DNA of 64,000 nt from Muscardinus avellanarius (taxonomy: Eukaryota > Chordata > Mammalia > Rodentia > Gliridae), in the NCBI GenBank assembly GCA_963383645.1, contig OY726571.1, positions 82,761,388 to 82,825,387 on the forward strand, given 5' to 3'. The notes beneath the pieces were generated by a model, which was not told the origin of the DNA, ran no database searches, and was given only the letters and a program-made list of their open reading frames with translations. Made by a program: the position numbers and the translations under genes. Shown piece after piece: positions 10,420 through 20,965 of the stretch. The first letter of the stretch is position 1. Every line of letters begins with the position of its first letter.

Positions 10420-10685
10420 ACCAGTCAAAGAATGGGCAGTTGAACTGAACAGACACTTCTCAAAAGAAGAAATGCAAATGGCCAACAAATACATGAAAAA
10501 ATGTTCAACATCACTAGCGATCAGGGAAATGTAAATCAAAATTAACTGATATTCATTCTAACTCTGGTTAGAATAGCAGTAATCGAGATCACAAAGAGTA
10601 ATAAATGTTGGCGAGAATATGGGGAAATAGGAACCCTTAGACACTGTTGGTAGGATTGTAAATTGCTACCCCACCCCTCAGTATC
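10420..10685 (+). pseudogene. L1 ORF2 3' fragment
   Basis: The segment matches the far C-terminal part of L1 ORF2 ('aaagaatgggcagttgaac', 'aaagaagaaatgcaaatggc', 'aacatcactagcgatcaggg', 'tggggaaataggaacc'). It is truncated at both ends and interrupted by stops, so it is non-functional. Confidence 0.85.
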
Positions 10686-10747
10686 TTCCCCAAACAAGTC
10701 TTGTTTTTAACTTTTTTTAGTACTTAGGATAAACTATTCAGATTAAC

Positions 10748-11115
10748 ATACCCTTTATCATTGCTGTGGTTGAGTGCTTCCTCTGAAAAGAGCCTCCTTT
10801 AGAAATGTAATTGCCACGTGGGCAGGCTCTTGGGGAGATGATGTGGTCAGGTGAGCTCTGCCTCCTGAGAGATAAAGGCAGGGAGAGGGGCTATAAGAGT
10901 CGTCGTAAGAGGGAGAACCTACCCCTTCCCTCTCTGTCTCATGAGCTCTCCAGGCATGCGATGCCTTCAGACAGGCTAGGAGGCATCACGGAGGATCTCA
11001 CGGGATGCAGTGTTTTGATCTTAGATTTTCCGTCCTCCAGAACCGTGAGCCAAACCCACTTCTATTCTTTATAAACGACACAGCCTTTCACATTCTGCTG
11101 GGGCATGGACTAAGG
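10748..11115 (+). mobile_element. MaLR-type LTR
   Basis: MaLR-like order: a purine-rich 5' half, 'ccctctctgtctcatgagct', 'ttgatcttagattttccg', 'agaaccgtgagccaaaccc' and 'tctattctttataaacgac'. The poly(A) signal is mutated. It carries short open frames that I do not consider genes. Confidence 0.65.
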
Positions 11116-11454
11116 CGAATCAACGCGCCTTCCCAGTTTTCCTGTCTCCTTTTACTTCCTTCAGTAAAATACACTAACTTAAGGGAAGCGGGGATCATAT
11201 TAGCCCCTCTTTAGTGTCTCCATGTGTGCTTTCAGGAATGGAAATCCTGCTCCCTAACCTCTGTCTAAAGGGTGACCTCATCAAATTCTTTTACCTCTTC
11301 CTGAGACCCTCTCCTACCCTTTCTTGTAACATCCAGGCACACATTGGATTTGTATGGCCAGAATTCAGTCCCACGGGAAGAAAACTTGCAGGTGGAAGCT
11401 GACGTATGGGTGTGAGGATTGGATAAATGCATGTTTAAATACTGATTTTACCAC

Positions 11455-11520
11455 CAGGCACGGTGGTGCATGCCTATCACCCCCGAACTTGGGAGTCTAA
11501 GATGGGAGCATTCCAAGTTC
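11455..11520 (+). mobile_element. B1-dID SINE, truncated head
   Basis: Only the first about 65 bases of a plus-strand copy remain ('caggcacggtggtgcatgcc'). The A-rich linker and ID half are missing. Confidence 0.75.
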
Positions 11521-11683
11521 TCTCTTATAATCCAATCTTATGATTGTGAAATTTCCTCACTTTGAGTTGTAGTTTATTTATTGTTATCATCTTGAGTATT
11601 TGCTACAGAGTTGCACACTTGTGCATTCTATTCTTTTGTGTGGTTTGTTTGTGGTACTGGAGATTAAACCCACAGACATTCTT

Positions 11684-11688
<5 letters not shown>

Positions 11689-11717
<29 letters not shown>
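11689..11717. repeat. (TG)n microsatellite
   Basis: About 14 TG units at the tail side of the inner minus-strand SINE. Confidence 0.95.
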
Positions 11718-11718
<1 letters not shown>

Positions 11719-11920
11719 TACTGGGGATGGAACCCAGGGGCTTTCTACCTCTGGGCTATACTCCCAGACATATATATATATAATTTTATTTGGAAACAGG
11801 GTCTCACTAAGTTGCTGAGAGCCTCACTAAGTAGCTGAGGCTGGCTTCGAACCTGTGCGATCCTCCTGCCTCAGCCTCCCAAGCCCGGGGATTACAAGCG
11901 TACACCACCCCACCCAGCTT
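11718..11920 (-). mobile_element. B1-dID SINE inserted in another B1-dID
   Basis: A well-preserved minus-strand copy of the 'ggatggaacccaggggcttt' and 'gctgagagcctcactaagta' subfamily. It sits inside an older copy. A short 'cttttg' repeat on each side probably remains of the target duplication. Confidence 0.9.
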
Positions 11921-12089
11921 ACTTTTGAGCTACACCTCAGCCCTTTTTATTTTTTATTTTGAAACAGGGTCTTGCTAAGTTGCCAAGAGTCTCACTAAGT
12001 TGCCAGGGTTGGCCTTGAACCTGAAGTCCTTCTGTCTAAATTTCCCAAGTGGGATTACAGGTATGTGCTACCATGCCCAGCTCCATAAT

Positions 12090-13450
12090 CATTCTTATAC
12101 CTCTGATTTGGTGTGAATATATCAGCATTTTTGTTGAATGTATACTTAGAATATTCAGATTTAGTTGTTATCACAGTGCTTTCCAAATAGTAGACCAAAC
12201 AAATCCCCAGCAACAGTGTTTGAACATCTAGTTGCTCTGTGCTCTTGCCAAAAAAATATTAATTTTTGTTCTTTAATCATTCTGGCATGTATAGTGTTTC
12301 TTTATGGTCTTAATTTGTATTTCTACTTTTTATATTCTTATTGTCCATGTTAATATCCTTTCTTGTAATTTGTCTATTAGAATCTGCTACTCATTTTTTA
12401 ATGAATTGTCTTTTTCTTATCCATTTGCAGATGTTTTTTTAAAAATATATTCTGGATATGAATCATTTGCCATATGTATGTTTTGAATACATTCTCTCAG
12501 TCTATGACTTGCCTTTTTTTCTCCTAAGTGATATCTTTTAATGGACACAAGTTAATTTAATACAGCCCAAATTATCTTCTTGCTTTATGTGTCCCATTTA
12601 ATATTTTCCTTTTCCAAAATCACGAAGCGATTCTCCTATGCAATCATCTGGAACAGCTCTTGTCCTTTTCAGCACGTAAGTCTTCATCTTCAATCTGTCT
12701 GGAATTCACGTGTACATATAGTGCGAGGTGTGGGGAATTTAGATGCTTTTTTTTTTTTTTCCCTCTCCAGACATTTCTCTAATTGAGTGGGTTATTCTTT
12801 CCCCACAGCTCTGGAGTGCTAGCTCTATCTAAATCTCACATCTAGGAGGGTGTGGTGGCTCACTCTAATCCCTTCACTTGAGGGGCTGAGAGAGAAGGAT
12901 CTCATTTTTGAGACCAGCTCCCACAACTCAGTCAGACCCTCAGCAACTTAGTAAGACCCTATTTAAAAAAAAAATCAAAAGTGCTGGTGGTATAGCTCAG
13001 AGGTGGAATGACCCTGGGTTCAATCTCAAATGACCTCTCCCCCTCTTCCCACACACATAAAATAAAATAAAAAAAGTAAAGAAACCTGGCGTCCATCAGC
13101 TATCTATCATGAGAGCGTGGGAGAGAGAATTGCTGTTTCTAGAAACGCTGTTTTCTTCCACTGGCGTATTTGCTCATTCCGTGCCATGCCACACCAGCTT
13201 CATTGCTGTAGTTTTTAATCCATCTTGAAATCCAGTGTTGTTAAGCCGTCCATCTTTTCCCTCAGGGAAAAGTAGTAGGAAATGTCGGGCTCACCTCCCT
13301 GCATTTACTGTCCCCTGGGCCCTTGACCCTCAAGCTGTACCTGCATTGCTTTCTCTTTCGATGTCTGCAAATAAGTATTGCCCAAAAAAACTGCATCCAG
13401 CTTTTATAGTTATTCTTGGGATACGAGTTGGTCTGAATTGAGCTACTCAG
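12090..13450 (-). pseudogene. Old L1 (L1M-type) ORF2 fragment, minus strand
   Basis: The AT-rich plus strand reads as the complement of mid-to-late L1 ORF2 ('gtctttttcttatccatttg', 'atattctggatatgaatcat', 'tattctttccccacagctct', 'cattgctgtagttttta'). Many stops and indels show an old dead copy. A B1-dID lies inside at 12842-13079. Confidence 0.7.
12842..13079 (+). mobile_element. B1-dID SINE inside the old L1
   Basis: A diverged plus-strand copy with both halves ('gggtgtggtggctcactc', then 'ctggtggtatagctcagagg') and an A-rich tail ending near 13079. Confidence 0.9.
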
Positions 13451-13489
13451 TGATAGCTGGAAGTGATAAAAATGTATTTATCCTTCAGA

Positions 13490-13705
13490 GAATTCTTTTA
13501 TTGTGGTAAAATAAATATGATGTGAAATTTAGCGTTTTAGTCGTTTCAAAGGGTATGGTTTAGTGGTAATTAAGTAGAATCAGGATGTTGGGAACCCTTC
13601 ACTAACTAGTTTCAGGACACTTTCATCACTCCAAAATGAAAATCATACTCCTTACATCTCTCTTTTCCCCAAACCCTCCTCCTCCAGCCCAGCCTAGATT
13701 CTTAC
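13490..13705 (-). mobile_element. L1M 3'-UTR fragment
   Basis: The order 'ttttattgtggtaaaataaa', 'tttagtggtaattaagtaga' and a C-rich end ('aaaccctcctcctccagccc') is the complement of the 3' UTR found in old L1M elements. The same UTR type occurs on the plus strand at 26200-26530. Confidence 0.65.
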
Positions 13706-13852
13706 TTTTATAGACCAATATTAGTAAAGTGTTTTAAATTTCTAAAGTGCCTAATGGGCACATCACTTAATTATCACAACAGTGTTGTTGATTGGTTTTG
13801 GTTATGGTATATATGAAGCATAAATTTATCCATTTATTTACTTACTTACTTA

Positions 13853-14042
13853 TTTTTTATAGTACTATGAATTGAACCCAGGGACATTCTACTTCTGAGC
13901 TATACCCAGCACAATTTATCTTTTATTTTGAAACAGGGTCTCACCAAGTTGCAGAGGGCCTCACTAAATTGAGGAAGAGGCTGACTGCAAACCTGTGTTC
14001 CTCCTTTCTCAGCCTCCCAAGTATGTGCCACCACACTTGGCT
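13853..14042 (-). mobile_element. B1-dID SINE
   Basis: A diverged minus-strand copy, 'agtactatgaattgaaccca' to 'gccaccacacttggct', with a small internal loss. A (TTAC)n-like run precedes its tail side. Confidence 0.9.
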
Positions 14043-14054
14043 AATTTTATGTTT

Positions 14055-14180
14055 AGATATCCCCAAGATATATCTCAGTATATATGTCCAACTGTTCCAA
14101 AATCTAAATAAAACAAAAATCCCAAATCTGAAACACTTCTAGTCCCAATCATTTCAAGTAAGGAATATTCAACTGGTATT
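14055..14180. mobile_element. Tigger DNA transposon fragment (MER8/Tigger2-like)
   Basis: Contains 'ccccaagatatatctcagta', 'cccaaatctgaaacacttct' and 'agtcccaatcatttcaagta', typical of one end of the MER8/Tigger2 group. Two fuller copies lie at 48735-49065 and 51205-51520. Confidence 0.65.
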
Positions 14181-14904
14181 CACCAAAATTCACAGCTGAT
14201 GTTTTATTTGACTCCCTGTTCGGCCCTGGGAGGCGTGTAGGCATCACCCCAGTGTGACTAGTGAGAAGATGAAGCTTGTGTTGGAAGCTGAGCAGAGTCC
14301 TGTTGGCCGGCTTTCCTGAGGAGGAGCCCAGCTTGCGGGAGTCATGCCAAAGTGTGTCTCTATCCTCTTCTCTCTCCTCTCTCTTCAGGCACGTGCCTTC
14401 CTTCCACCTCAGATCTTCTGTTCTCTGCTGAGATACTAACCAATAATTAATACGTTACACAAAGCCACACGGGAAGTGGAAAATTCCATGCATTGAAAAA
14501 GAGCCACTGTATCTCCTTTCCCCCCAGGGGGTGGTGAATAATTCAGTACCCGGCTTGCCTCTTTGAAACCCCTGTACCACATCATGGAACACGAAGCTGC
14601 CAGGGGTATCTCTCTGATATCAAACATTCTAATACGGCAGAAAAGAATATCTCTGCTCTGGGACCATCTGCAGCATCTCACGTGTGCCTGGCTGTGTTGG
14701 AGAGCGTAACTGTGAGAGTGACCCTGCTGCCCTGACCCCACCTGCTGCCCTGGTTGCAGCCCATGCAGCAAGTGAAGACTTCCTCCCTAGGATGCCAGCC
14801 TTGGCAGTGGTCTATAAGAGCCTAGGAGAGATTAGCCAAGCCAACTTAATGTCCAGCAAGCTGAAGCTGGCACTAAAAACCAAGAGCACCAGGGAGTCAT
14901 AAAG
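14181..14904. other. Non-repetitive stretch with a 111-codon open frame
   Basis: Mixed-composition sequence. The longest frame (minus, 14436-14771) shows no recognised motif, and an opposing 72-codon frame overlaps it. I make no gene call. The stretch ends at a CA microsatellite. Confidence 0.4.
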
Positions 14905-14915
14905 ACACACACAAA

Positions 14916-14962
<47 letters not shown>
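14905..14962. repeat. (CA)n microsatellite
   Basis: About 29 dinucleotide units with a few early interruptions (AAAC, ATAC), then a pure run. Confidence 0.97.
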
Positions 14963-15761
14963 CAGCAAGCAATAATTAGGAGTCATAGAAGCAGATAATG
15001 AAGTCAGGAGAAGCAAGATGGTGAAGCCCATCTTGGGGGAAGTACGGTTCAAATGAGTCTTACTGGGTGATTAGCCAGCTTTGCCATCACCGTGACCAAG
15101 AACTCACTGAAAGCAATGTGCTTATAATCATCATTTAATTATTGCAAAGCACACAAATCAGAACTGACCAAAGGAAGAGACATACAGGAATATGTCTATA
15201 TGTCATAGACATATAGTTTGGAAAACAAAGGTCCCATCATCTTTGGGGATGTTCTATCCTTCTGGCACATGAGTAATTTGGTGTTCAGGGTTTATATTGG
15301 GGTCTTACTAGAAAGACATAATGAACTGAATTATTGGCCACAAGAATGGATTCAAACTCCCTGCCTCAAAGCTTTGACTCTATCACATAATTGGTCTTCC
15401 TAGCATGACCTGCCCCATCCTGAGTCAACTAGTTAGCACAAACGATCAGGTTTGGTCCAAAGAACACATTGTGAATAATAACAACACTCTTATCACTTGG
15501 GAGATTTCAAAGTCTAGAGGTTACCTCCCAGGACCTGGGGACAACATCCAGCCAAAGTCTTCATTACATGCTAATCTTCAATTGTTCAGCCTCCCTTGCA
15601 GCTAGAGGTGGTATTAAAATACAGTTCTCACCAGTGAGACCTAAATAGAAGTTTTCTGGGGTTTACAGAAGAGCTGTTTATTCATACCCCACCCTCACCC
15701 CAACAGCTCTTTATCCAAGATAAATCCAAAATAAACTCTTTTTTCTCTTGAGCTTGTAATA
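14963..15761. other. Non-repetitive stretch, no gene seen
   Basis: AT-rich unique sequence with short open frames only. It contains a compact pair of overlapping hairpins at 15191-15216. Confidence 0.4.
15191..15216. repeat. Overlapping short inverted repeats
   Basis: Two alternative hairpins share this segment: 'tatgtctat' with 'atagacata' (15191-15199 and 15205-15213), and 'ctatatgt' with 'acatatag' (15196-15203 and 15209-15216). The stems are perfect and 8-9 bp long. No function is evident. Confidence 0.8.
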
Positions 15762-16090
15762 CAGGCAAGCCCTCCAAGGTTAATGAGTTCCATGTCCACA
15801 GATTTATCCAATTGCAGATTAAAAATACTGGACAGAAACCTGCATTTGTACCGAACATATGCAGGCTTTTTTTTTCTTATCAATTTTCCCTTAAAAATAC
15901 AGGATGGTAACGATTTCCATGGCATTTGCATTGTGTTAGACACTATAAGTCATCCAGACATTATTTAAAGTATATGGGAGGATGTGTGTAGGTTCTATGA
16001 AAATACTACGCCATTTTATTTATATAAGGGTCTTGAGCTTCCTCTGATTTCAGTACCCATGATGATTCCTAGAACCAATCAATCTTCCAC
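15762..16090 (+). mobile_element. Tigger MITE (MER2/Tigger1-like)
   Basis: Nearly full-length non-autonomous DNA transposon. Landmarks in order: a 'gccctccaaggttaatgag' end, 'gcatttgtaccgaacatatg', 'gcatttgcattgtgttaga', 'ataagtcatccagacatta', 'tatgggaggatgtgtgtagg', 'aatactacgccattttattt' and 'ataagggtcttgagc'. Two further copies are in the window in the other orientation. Confidence 0.8.
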
Positions 16091-16652
16091 AGAGATGGAG
16101 GAATGGTTATAAATGGAGCTGTATTACATCTGGTGATGAGTAAAGGGAAGGCGAAAATCTATAGAAAGAGCTTTTTTTCCCTCCTGGTATCTATAGACTT
16201 CTAATGTTGAACCAATGCCAGTAAGAGCTCCTGCATGCCTGTTCCAGATTTCTTGTTATGTGAAAATGTAAAGCCAAATTGGTACGAGCTATTGTTAGTT
16301 CTGTGCTCTTTACGTGCAGCCAAAAGCCATCCTGACACAGCATCCTGGCGTGTGTTTATGGCCTACTTGGTTCCTTTTTTTCCTTAAGCTATTATCTTCT
16401 TATAGCTTTAACCTATTTTTCCACTGCATCGTTTTCTTATTTCTCATTGTCTTGTTAAAAAAATTTGCATTATAGAAATTATCTCTTTGTCTGAAGTCTG
16501 TGCGCACAATGATTTTTTTTCTTTAGTATTTCGTCCTTTGTCTTTTGGTTTTCTTTTCAGTGGACTTCTACAAGTGGTTTTTCCACTTTGATGCCATCAT
16601 ACTTGTCCATATCTTTTTTGGTGGGTTTTGAGTTACGTGTCACTTTTATAAA
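16091..16652. other. AT-rich stretch, possibly old L1 (minus)
   Basis: Long pyrimidine-rich runs such as 'gtcctttgtcttttggtttt' recall the complement of old L1 ORF2, but I could not align it convincingly. No gene was seen. Confidence 0.3.
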
Positions 16653-16660
16653 GCCTTGCC

Positions 16661-16913
16661 AAGCTGGGAATGATGGTGCATGCCCATAATGCCAGTACTT
16701 GAGAGGCTGAGACAGGAGAATTGCAGGTTTGGAGGCCGGCATGAGCAACTTAGTGAGACCATGAGCAATTTAGCAAGACCCTGCTTCAAAATAAAAGAGA
16801 AAAAGGGCTAGGGATGTAGCTCAGAAGTAGAATGTCCCAACCCTCAGAAGAATGAAAGGAAGGAAGAAAGAAAGAACAAAAGAAAGAAAAAAGAGGAAAA
16901 AAGGAAAGAAAAT
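16661..16913 (+). mobile_element. B1-dID SINE with long purine tail
   Basis: A plus-strand copy bounded by 'gccttgcc' at 16653-16660 and 16914-16921. The tail has become a (GGAA)n/(AAAG)n-like purine run of about 60 bases. The ID half is shortened before the tail. Confidence 0.9.
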
Positions 16914-16945
16914 GCCTTGCCTGTTTGAAGGAAATTAGATTTTTA

Positions 16946-17154
16946 TTTTTATTTTTTTATTTTTTGTGTGGTACTGGGGTTCCTGGAAACCCTTCTACCT
17001 CCGGGCTACACTCCCAGACCTATTTTTTGTTGTTGTTTATTTTTATTTGGAAACAGGGTCTCTTAAGCCAGCATGACCGGCTTTGAACCTGTGTGATCCT
17101 CCCGTCTCCACCTCCCAAGCGCGGGGATTACAAGCCTGCGCCACCACACCCAGC
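16946..17154 (-). mobile_element. B1-dID SINE, young subfamily, 18-bp target duplication
   Basis: Perfect direct repeats 'aaggaaattagattttta' flank it (16928-16945 and 17155-17172). The ID half carries the 'ggttcctggaaacccttcta' variant. Both the body and the duplication are well preserved. Confidence 0.97.
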
Positions 17155-17172
17155 AAGGAAATTAGATTTTTA

Positions 17173-17480
17173 ACACACAGGGTTTAAAGATTATTTTACA
17201 TTATTTACTTGTTTTATTGAACTTGTTCTATCTTCTTGTTATATTTAAACATTGTTATATCTTGTTATGTTTGTATTTTTTTGCATATAGATATAAAATA
17301 TATATTTTGCATAAAATATATATTACATTTTATCTCATTAAAACTTATTTCGGCATAAGAACAAAGTTAGAAATAGAAACAAATATACATTAAACATTTA
17401 TCAAACAAAATATTATTTCATTTAATTTTTATATTAGAAAGTAGAAAACACACACAGACACACACACTCATACACATACA
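17173..17480. other. AT-rich stretch ending in a short CA-rich run
   Basis: Contains a doubled 'ataaaatatatatt' motif near 17290-17330 and an interrupted (CA)n run at about 17446-17480. No gene was seen. Confidence 0.5.
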
Positions 17481-17596
17481 TATTGGGGTCTTGCTGTGCT
17501 GCCCGGTTTGGTTTCAAATTCCTGGGCTCCAGCAAACCTCCTACCTCAGCCTCTCCAGAGGCTGGGTCAACAAATATGCACCATTGCACCCATCTG
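17481..17596 (-). mobile_element. 7SL-derived SINE monomer (B1/PB1-like)
   Basis: Reads as the complement of a 7SL-derived monomer: 'ggggtcttgctgtgctgccc', 'aaattcctgggctccagc', 'cctacctcagcctctcc', then 'atgcaccattgcaccca'. The wording differs from the B1 half of B1-dID and there is no ID half, so it is probably an older free monomer. Confidence 0.7.
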
Positions 17597-17701
17597 GGAA
17601 GCAGTTAACATTATTTTCATTTCAGTGATAAGAAGTAGAAACTTAACAGGGAAGGTCATATACCTACTGAGAGAATAGCCAGTTTAAGCGGTCTAATTAT
17701 A

Positions 17702-17704
<3 letters not shown>

Positions 17705-17748
<44 letters not shown>
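17705..17748. repeat. (TG)n microsatellite at a SINE tail
   Basis: About 22 TG units abutting the tail end of a minus-strand B1-dID. Confidence 0.97.
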
Positions 17749-17749
<1 letters not shown>

Positions 17750-17955
17750 CTGTGTGTTCCTGAGGATGGAACCCAGGGTCATTCTACCTCCAAGCTACAC
17801 CCCCAGCCCTATTTTTTAATTCTTTTTATGTGAAGCAGAGTCTCACTGAATTGCATAGGGCCTCACTAAGTAGCTGAGGCTGTCCGCAAACCGAGATCCT
17901 CCTGCCTCAGCCTCTCCAATGCTGGGATTACAAGCGTACGCCACCACGCCCAGCT
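17749..17955 (-). mobile_element. B1-dID SINE
   Basis: A full-length minus-strand copy of the 'agggcctcactaagtagctg' / 'gctgtccgcaaaccgagatc' variant ending 'cgccaccacgcccagct'. Confidence 0.95.
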
Positions 17956-18260
17956 AACTACAGAATTTATATTCAACCATTATACGCCAATAGAATTATG
18001 ACTGCCTCCTCCTACTTGTTCAGTTACACATCTCTGTTCTGTTCTTCAGTTATAAGCACCATATGGTGTTTCTAGCTCTAGAAAATGGCTTGTGTGATAC
18101 GTTCGGATTCTACCAACTTCAGCGTTTGAGTCCTCCTTGCTCTTTGTTTCAGCCACCAAACTTCCCTGGGGCTTGGGACCCGGAGTCACTAGTCAGGACC
18201 AGTTCCTCCAGGTTTGTGCTATTTTAGTAGCAGACATGGTTTCGCGGTTATTGTTGTCAA
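17956..18260. other. Non-repetitive stretch, no gene seen
   Basis: Short unique segment between two SINEs with no open frame of note. Confidence 0.4.
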
Positions 18261-18461
18261 AGTGCCGGGGACTGAACCTAGGATCTTCATTCTAGGCAAG
18301 TGCTCTGCCACAGAGCTACATCCCAAGCCTTTGTACCGGTTTGTTTGTTTTTGAGTCAAGATCTTCCTAAATTTTTCAGGCTGCCCTTGAATTTGTGATC
18401 CCCCCTGCCTCAGCCTCCAGAGTAACTGGGATGGCAGGCATGCATCACCACGCCCGGCTGA
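18261..18461 (-). mobile_element. ID-B1 type SINE, divergent form
   Basis: Unlike the other copies, its tRNA half keeps the longer ID arm ('ttctaggcaagtgctctgcc', 'acagagctacatcccaagcc') before the B1-like half ('cctgcctcagcctccagag', 'catcaccacgcccggct'). This matches an older ID-B1 fusion. Confidence 0.8.
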
Positions 18462-18620
18462 AGCGGGAATGTTTTAAGGTTGGCTGAGATTTATTTCAGT
18501 AAGGTCACACAGACATGGAAATGATTATCATGAAGATGTTGACTGTACCCACAGATCTCTAGAAAAAAAGATATATGGCATGCCTGGTGGGGCCACTGGA
18601 GGGAGTACCAGGGTCACCAG

Positions 18621-18844
18621 GTGGGAGAGAGGGGGGAGGGGGAGGGTGGGAGGGAGGGAGAGAGAGAGAGAGGGAGGGGGAGAGGGGAAGGGGGAGGGGG
18701 AGAGGGAGAGGGGGAGGGGAGAGGGAGAGGGAGGGAGAGAGGGGGAGAGAGGGAGAGAGGGAGAGAGGGAGAGAGAGGGAGAGAGGGGGAGAGGGAGAGG
18801 GAGAGGGAGAGGGACGGAGGAAGGGAGGGAGGGAGGGAGGGAGG

Positions 18845-18892
<48 letters not shown>

Positions 18893-18919
18893 GAGAGGGA
18901 GAGAGGGGGAGAGAGGGGG

Positions 18920-18990
<71 letters not shown>
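18621..18990. repeat. 370-bp GA/GGGA purine tract
   Basis: A purine strand with GGGA, GAGG and AGAGGG blocks resolving into a pure (GA)n run at the right. It is broken only by one 'acgg' near 18814. All six frames give low-complexity Glu/Arg/Gly or Ser/Leu open frames of up to 173 codons, which I reject as genes. Confidence 0.97.
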
Positions 18991-18991
<1 letters not shown>

Positions 18992-19200
18992 AATTTATAG
19001 GGACTTACAGGTGAGAGCCTTTGTAGCAAGGAATAGGAGGAAGGGTGAGCAGGCTTCAGATTGGCCGGCTGGAATCATTTCAGCTGCTCTGGGGGCACAG
19101 AGCCGCCTCAGGTTGTCTGGAACCTGGCCCTGGGCCCTTTAAGGCTAGGGAATAAAGACTGCGTTTGAGAGACCAACAAAAGAGGTGAGTTATGTGCTAT
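18991..19200 (-). promoter_or_regulatory. Possible LTR promoter segment (CCAAT and TATA on minus strand)
   Basis: Read on the minus strand there is 'ggccaatctgaagcctgctc' (19054-19066 region) and about 60 bases downstream 'ccctataaattgttctctct' (about 18985-19004), leading into a CT-rich run. This resembles an LTR promoter with an expanded pyrimidine-rich R region. LTR ends were not found, so this is an inference only. Confidence 0.35.
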
Positions 19201-19280
19201 CTCCAGGAATCAGCTTGTCCTGGGTGAAACTCACTTCAGGGTCCACAGCTCCTCAAGATGTCAAAGCATCAAAAACACAG

Positions 19281-19480
19281 AGAAGCCTTGGTGGCACATA
19301 CCTGTAATCCTAGTACTTGGGAGGCTGAGATAGGAGGATCCCAGGTTAGAGGCCAGCTCAGCACCCCCAGCAATTTAGAGAGAGCTTGTTTCAAAATTAA
19401 AAAAAAAAAAAATTGAAAGGGAGAGAGGTTTATCTTAGAGGCAAAATGCCCCAAGTTTCAATTCCCAGTACAATAAATAA
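19281..19480 (+). mobile_element. B1-dID SINE
   Basis: A diverged plus-strand copy ('ccttggtggcacatacctgt' to 'tcaattcccagtac') with an A run between the halves. Confidence 0.9.
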
Positions 19481-20165
19481 GTTAATTAATTAATAAAATA
19501 GAACAAAAAGACATGATTTATACATGCCAATTATTGCTCTATTGATCTTACATTTTTCTTCTTTTAGGGGACGTTTTAGACTTTGAATGTTATGATAAGG
19601 TGACAGATACCATTTTCTCACATAATTATCTCCCTGGTTTAATCAAGTAACTGAGGGGCAGGGATCTAACCTGGATCTACTAGGATTTTAGAAGTGGACG
19701 CAAGGGTAGGAGAGTATAGGGTTACAATGTAGAGAGAAGAAAGGAGAAAAGAGAGGGCATGGAGGAGAAACAGAGGGGTCCAGGTGCTCGAATCCTGGAT
19801 CTATCCACTCCTGATGTTAATTCTTTTTGGATCTACCCATCCTTATTTTTCTTCCTTGATAACAAGAATCAGTAATTTGCTCTTTTGGCTAAATTAGTCT
19901 GATTGGATTTTCTCCACTTTACATTTTATCTTTATAGAAGAGAAAAACACCCAAGCATCTTAACTTATTCCTGGAGCACTCCACGCTGGCTTATCAGGAG
20001 AGCCTGAACACCTCAGCATCTCCTCCCACACAAGGTACACTTCAGTGATTTAAGGACATGTAGATCAAACGTCCTTTGAGCCTCCAGGTGAAAATTCAAA
20101 GCGAGTGAACTTTGAAGGCAAAATGAAAATAAAAATGAGCAGATTCAGCTGAGTTTAATCACTGC
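19481..20165. other. Non-repetitive stretch, no gene seen
   Basis: AT-rich unique sequence with a small purine-rich patch near 19735-19760. No open frame or repeat of note. Confidence 0.4.
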
Positions 20166-20230
20166 TTTTTTTTTCAGTGCTGAGAATGGAACCCAGGCTT
20201 CACATACCACGGAGTCACGTCCCCAGCCCT
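20166..20230 (-). mobile_element. ID-half SINE fragment
   Basis: About 65 bases match only the tRNA-derived half on the minus strand ('cagtgctgagaatggaaccc', 'gagtcacgtccccagccct'). Confidence 0.75.
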
Positions 20231-20259
20231 AAACATTACTATTTTAAGAATTTGCATTT

Positions 20260-20458
20260 GTACCACGTGTGGTGGTGATGGATACATGTAATCCCAATAT
20301 TTGGGAGGCTGAGATGGGAAGATTGCAGGTTCAAGGCCAGCCTCAGTGACTTAGTGAGACCTTGTTTCAAACTAAAAAATAAAATAAGGCCAAAGGTGTA
20401 GCTCAGAGTTATAATGCCCCTGGGTTCAATCTCCAGTAACACCAAAAAAGAAAAAAAG
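20260..20458 (+). mobile_element. B1-dID SINE
   Basis: A plus-strand copy with both halves ('taccacgtgtggtggtgatg' to 'tcaatctccagtaac') and an A-rich tail. It lies just after an isolated ID-half fragment of opposite orientation. Confidence 0.93.
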
Positions 20459-20965
20459 TTTTATTTGAACTTATAAGGCAAACAAAGCACTCATATTTGA
20501 CAAGACTCCAGCGCAGCAGAGTGCTGGTAGACTCCTCAGTCTGCTAAGGTCTTTGGAATAAAAAAGAAAGGAAGAGAAAGAGGGAGAGAGAGGGAGAAAG
20601 AAGAGAGACAGAGAGGCTTCAAAAATATAACATTATAGGTGATTATATTGGCAAATCATTCCCCAGGAAATATTACTCCCCCACCTACTTGTTCGAGAAA
20701 GAACTATTAATGGAGACTGGATAATCTACTGTTTGCTGGTGATGCCTGGAAATAAGACGTATGTGGGAACAGTAAGTGGAATACCAGGAATCTCGCTGTG
20801 CTCACTCAAATGAGAAGACAGCCTGGCTCCACTATCAAAGACACAGTCAGAAATTGCCACTTAGTGGTCTGAGAGCTTTGGCTCACACCAGGCTGGCAGG
20901 CCTATCGGTGACTCAGTGGTTCTTGCTTGTTTATGCTCTACCTTGCTTCTAATTTATTTTATTTT
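20459..20965. other. Non-repetitive stretch, no gene seen
   Basis: Unique sequence with a GA-rich patch at about 20560-20615. No gene signal. Confidence 0.4.

Larger units (their letters stand above)
11651..12082 (-). mobile_element. Older B1-dID SINE split by a younger one
   Basis: The outer element is in two parts: the ID tip at 11651-11688 ('gtggtactggagattaaacc') and the remainder at 11921-12082 ('gagctacacctcagcc' through 'accatgcccagct'). Joined, they give one minus-strand copy interrupted by the inner element and its TG microsatellite. Confidence 0.85.

Noticed and set aside
11001..11402. Three overlapping plus-strand frames of 62-87 codons as a gene
   Set aside because: They run across the end of a MaLR LTR and into unique sequence, with no domain or consistent frame.
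18559..19142. Open frames of 141-173 codons on both strands
   Set aside because: They are translations of the GA/GGGA purine tract in several frames at once, giving only Glu/Arg/Gly or Ser/Leu/Pro strings. A real gene would not be open in all frames.
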